Below, piece after piece: positions 60,012-64,000 of a DNA stretch of 64,000 nt. The number at the start of each line of letters is the position of its first letter. Positions within the stretch are counted from its first letter, which is position 1. The stretch spans positions 558,001 to 622,000 of the forward strand of contig JAQOOI010000069.1 in the NCBI GenBank assembly GCA_028554645.1, in the 5' to 3' direction. Under the pieces are notes generated by a model. That model saw nothing but the letters and a program-made list of their open reading frames with translations. It had not been told where the DNA came from and did no database searches. The position numbers and the translations under genes are program-made. This DNA comes from Omphalotus guepiniiformis. Lineage: Eukaryota > Basidiomycota > Agaricomycetes > Agaricales > Omphalotaceae.

Positions 60012-63000
60012 ATGGCTGGCCAAAGAAAAAGATTTCGTACGCCGCTTCTTCGTCTCATTGCTCAGCGCCGCCAATTCGTCTGGCTTAGAAATTTCCAGTA
60101 TCGAGAACGTCGCACCAATGCTCGTAAATCACAAGCGCTATTTCGAATTCTCATGGTCTTTCCCATCTTTTACGCGTTGGCGGTGATCTTTCTGCTAATT
60201 CGAACAGCCCCTGTCCTGGCTATGCTCGATGTTTTGGTCGCTTCCTACAGCGAATCACTTAGCGCGAGCATATCAGTATTCATGTCGGCAGCAGCAGTCG
60301 ACCTTTTGGAATACACACCAGGTGAGTTGTTCCCCTTATGTGCGAGAAGAGGTGGGGTGAACGATGTCTTGCATCAGTTCGTGTAGCACGATCGATCGTC
60401 CCCGACTGTGTCGCAGACAGTACACCATTGCAGATATTTGTTCAAGGTCCTTTCGCTCGCACCCAGAAAATCAGTATGGCAGGCATTGCACCCACTTTGT
60501 TTCCCTACTGACAACAACCCTTTCTCAGACGTATACAATGACACAAACGCCGCGGATATTATGAGAGAACTGAGACGTCGCCACTTAATCGCCAGTCCTG
60601 CTAGCAGATGTGCCTATTCCCTACTATACCCACCGCACTCATACACACCCCTTGACCACACGACGGTACTTCAAGCTGTCGGTGTAGCTGACCTTGCTAC
60701 TCTGCATCTTCGTGTGCTGCTCCCTGGGGGTTCTCAGTGCCATGAAGCCCTTCCGCCTGTCGCTAATACCCGCTTCACTCGTGAAGCTGGGCGTTTTCCA
60801 TCAAACAACCCTCAAGGTATGTCAGGTGGAATGTGCATCCGTGGACTATCTTTCATTCCTGATTTCTTGATAGTATGGCTCCCGGATGATGAAATGCAAG
60901 GAACTTTCAGGTGCTTGGCATGCGACGAATCTCGCTTCATCACAGATCGTCACATCCCTCGGCACGAACAAAGCAAAAAGCATCTTCGTAACCTCAAGCG
61001 ATGGAAAATCGTTTCCACTAGTGCACCGGAACCTGCTCCTGGCATCATTCATGCAACAGGATCTGCATCCGGTCTCCAAGTGCGAGGTCATCTCCTGCGT
61101 GCATTGGCATCTATGAAACCACCTAACAATCAAAGCCCGCAAGATATGGAGGGAATTGCCTTTGACCAAGGAGACAGCGTTGCGTGGAACGAGGTGACGA
61201 ACGAAAGTGATGGTGATCGCTCGTGTTCGCCTGACCTTGTGGAACAGCTACAAAGCTATCTTGCAGGCGATGGGGACTTTGAAGCGTCAACGGAGGAGGA
61301 TGAGGGCGACTACAGTGACATAGAGGATCCCGATGAATCATGTCGGGTGGAGGGTCCCGACTTCCTGAATATTTTCAATCATAGGCACAAGCGTACGGCG
61401 GACGTTGCTTCGGAGTGGTATCCGTGGCCAGACAGGGAGGTGTGTATAAACATTCAAGTGATGATTGATGAAGCTCTGACCTTGCAGCAGACTTGCGTTC
61501 TTGACATTTTGCGCCATGTACCGCGATGTGCGTTTTCACGCAAGCAGAACTTGGCCATACACTGGGCAATGCTCGCTCTCGGTGTTCCCAATCTTCCATC
61601 GGATCGTATGATGGATGATATTGACGCTTCTCTCCAAAAGTTATGCGGAATCCAGAGTATTCGCTATGTCGGTAGTTTTGGGCATGTGTATTATGTGAAT
61701 GATTTTGCAGCCATTGTTCGACAGGTACGTATCACTCGCCTTGATGAGGAGTGTTTCGACCGTGCTCATTCATTCATTAGGAACTTGCGAACCCTCAAGT
61801 ACGGGAGAGACTTCATTTTTACCCTGAAGACTCGGGGAAGAAACTTGCACAAGCATGGCAGGCTGAGAGATGGCGCGATGAGATGGATCCTCACCTCGCC
61901 ACCCCGATGGTTAGATTGAAAAACCAAGATTTCTACACGTTTGAGCCCTCTCTTCTCAGCAATGGTCAGGTCTGCATGCCCATTTCCTGGTTTCGTAGAC
62001 ATGAACAGTTTTGCGCGAAGGTTTGGGCCATGAAAATTGTGACGGACCCTGAGACAAGGAAGCATTGTTGGGTTGTACAGAGTTCACAGACTGGGGAGGT
62101 CCATCAATCACAGTTCTTGCTCTCATTTCCACGCCTTCAACAATTCCACCAATCACAGAAATTGCCGAATCCTCAGGACATCTTGGGTATGTTTCTTGGC
62201 TTTGTGGTATGTTTTCGGTCGGCTCTGAAATAGAGACATAGGAGAAGAGTTGTCATCGGGCGATGTGGTGGAATGGTCGCATACCGATCCCAAGTTGGGA
62301 AACTCCTGGCGGGCTCACAGTCAAGGGAAACAGGTTTTAGCCTTTCCGATCTGGCTTTACTGTGACGATACCTCTGGCAATGTCTCAAAGAAGTGGAACA
62401 AGCACAATTCATTCTTGTTTACTGCCGCTGGTCTACCACGTCGACACGTACATCAAGAGTCCAATATTCATTTTTTATGCACATCAAACACAGCCCCACC
62501 GTTAGAGATGTTGGACGGCATTGTTGAGCAGCTGGAGTAAGCACTCGATAATGCACTGGAAACATTTGTTGATTCAAATATTTTGTTTAGAGCTGGGCAA
62601 CGAGATGGAATATGGGCATGGGACTGTGTTGCAAAGGACATGGTGTTGCTAATTCCTTCAGTGCTTGCGATGCTAGGTGACAACCCGATGCAAAGTGAGT
62701 TTGCATGTCATATTGGATTTCGTGGAAGACTATTCTGCCGGGTGTGTTGGGTGCAAGGAACGCCCGAAGGTGAGCAAGAAGATTCTGATATGCGGGGCAT
62801 TGATGAGACAGATGGTGTTTCGGTCGCCTCTTCGACGGAGAGCACGGCAAAAAAGAAGGGAAAGTTGGAGTCTATGGCCGATATGCTGGCCAGGGTGAAA
62901 CAGTTTGTTACGGTACTTGGCTTTGTGCTCATGCCATAGAACATATTGGTTGACGGGTAATTTTCAGATGTCTCGTGCTCGTAACAAAAGCGAAACTTGT

Positions 63001-64000
63001 GCAGAGTTGCGATCCCAATTCATGGTGGCCTCACGTATTGGAGGGATGGCAGCCTACAAGCGCCAAAAGACTGCAAGTGGAATTAAGGACACGTACCTGG
63101 AAGAATTCGTCAAACAAATGGGCGCCATTACTACCCGCAAAGGCATAGACGTGGCTCAAAAAGAGCGAGAACTAGCTGACCTCAAGGCCAAGTTCCCTGC
63201 CATAACCACTAGTCCAGTGTGGCGAATCAAAGGTGAGGTTCTTCTGTGTCAATCAACCTGTTGCGTTCATTCATGCATTGTTTCAGGTCTCGATCCTCAT
63301 TCTGACACACCAGTGGAAATTCTGCATGTTATTCTACTGGGATTTGTGAAGTACCTTTGGCGAGATGCAGTGGCACGCACAAAGAAGGATAGTGCTTTGC
63401 TTAGTGCCAGGCTCTCTTCCTTTAACACGTCAGGTCTTGGTGTACCGCGCTTAGCAGGACCAACACTCGTGAATTACGCTGGCTCGCTAACTGGTCGTGA
63501 TTTTCGTGTGATTGCGCAAGCTGCACCGTTTGTGCTGCAGGGCTTAATTACGAAGGAACAAATGGCGGTTTGGCATGCACTGAGTGCTCTTGTAACCTTG
63601 GCCTGGCAACCGGAGATTCTGGATCTGGATGAGTACGTGGTAAGTTGAGCTGGAGCTTAAAGTGCAGAACTGTGTAACTCATTAACAACATATAGGACGA
63701 ATTGAAGCACACAATTGATCACTTCCTTGACTGCACCTGCAAGCTGACGCCACGTTGGTTCAACAAACCCAAATTCCATGTCATCCTGCATCTCCCTGAT
63801 CATATTCGTCGGTTTGGTCCTCCGATGCTGTTTGCTACTGAAGGATTTGAATCGTTCAATGCTATCATCCGTACCTGCAGTGTACATAGCAACAGACACG
63901 CACCGTCTAAAGATATCGCTCACCGAATGGCACGCGGCAATCGAATTCGACATCTCTTGCAAGGCGGCTATATTGCTAGGCCAGATTCTTTGGCAACCAC
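60012..64000 (+). CDS. Large transposase-like protein with Zn finger, right end off the window
   Basis: From MAGQRKRFRTPLLRLIAQRR at 60012, introns 60322-60386 and 60447-60528 join in frame to the long third exon. Segments in order: a basic N-terminus; a hydrophobic stretch (ILMVFPIFYALAVIFLLI); a region ending VADLATLHLRVLLPGG, reminiscent of ubiquitin-like domains; a C2H2-like finger (CLACDESRF ... HIPRHEQSKKH); an acidic linker; then the core. The core reads FPIWLYCDDTSGNVSKKWNK, DNPMQSEFACHIGFRGRLFC with CRVCW, GLDPHSDTPVEILHVILLGF, FHVILHLPDHIRRFGPPMLF and ATEGFESFNAIIRTCSVHSN. This is a multicopy agaricomycete family that I recall as transposon-like; the D (CDDTSGN), D (GLDP) and E (TEGFE) suggest a DDE triad. 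No YDIACQ motif of KDZ transposases is seen. Every intron joins in frame, so it may be active. Confidence 0.7.

Noticed and set aside
60408..60528. A start near 60408 for the transposase-like protein
   Set aside because: The open frame here is continuous with the third exon, but exons from 60012 join in frame through two normal introns and give a more natural protein. Kept as the alternative.
60012..64000. Assignment to the KDZ transposase family
   Set aside because: The diagnostic YDIACQ-type motif and the KDZ cysteine clusters were not seen, so only a general transposase-like call is made.
1..64000. CRISPR array, prophage or bacterial operon
   Set aside because: No spaced direct-repeat array or phage genes; intron-rich genes show a eukaryotic nuclear sequence.

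Overview
The window is nuclear DNA of a filamentous basidiomycete, most likely an Agaricomycete. The evidence is the dense 45-100 base GT-AG introns, a tandem pair of secreted laccases with shared intron positions, a basidiomycete-type P450, a DUF6532-like protein, Ser/Thr-rich surface proteins, and a TET/JBP-type dioxygenase next to a large transposase-like gene. All coordinates and protein readings come from manual translation and splicing; no database search was run. Family names are from recognition of motifs.

Layout. 1-2362 (-): ankyrin-RCC1 protein of the IBtk type, running off the left edge. 2363-6300: no convincing gene, some decayed coding-like fragments. 6401-8733 (+): MFS sugar transporter. 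10085-10755 (-): Hsp20-like protein. 11732-12849 (+): Cys-rich, single-pass membrane protein. 15581-17257 (+): amidohydrolase. 18867-21141 (+) and 22924-25216 (+): two laccases. 25706-27511 (-): condensation-like acyltransferase. 28973-30326 (-): multi-pass membrane protein. 32442-36809 (+): three uncharacterised fungal proteins (Zn2Cys6-like, an ORF split by one stop, DUF6532-like). 39266-42852 (+): mucin-like type I membrane protein. 43509-45734 (-): cytochrome P450. 47190-53733 (-): a roughly 2,000-residue Ser/Pro-rich protein. 55381-57219 (-): uncharacterised nuclear-looking protein. 57837-59596 (-): TET/JBP-like 2OG-Fe(II) dioxygenase. 60012->64000 (+): large transposase-like gene, open at the right edge.

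The left two thirds reads as a saprotroph's secretory and metabolic equipment: laccases, a sugar importer, a P450, an acyltransferase and an amidohydrolase. The right 9 kb is different. The dioxygenase and the transposase-like gene start 415 bases apart on opposite strands. Both read as intact, and their shared promoter holds a 47-base imperfect inverted repeat and a duplicated CACGTG...ACGCG block. This is the best candidate for an unusual system: a mobile or formerly mobile unit that carries a putative 5-methylcytosine oxidase.

A second unusual feature is splicing of the laccases. Each copy has one intron, at a different position in each, whose only frame-preserving 3' end is TG rather than AG.
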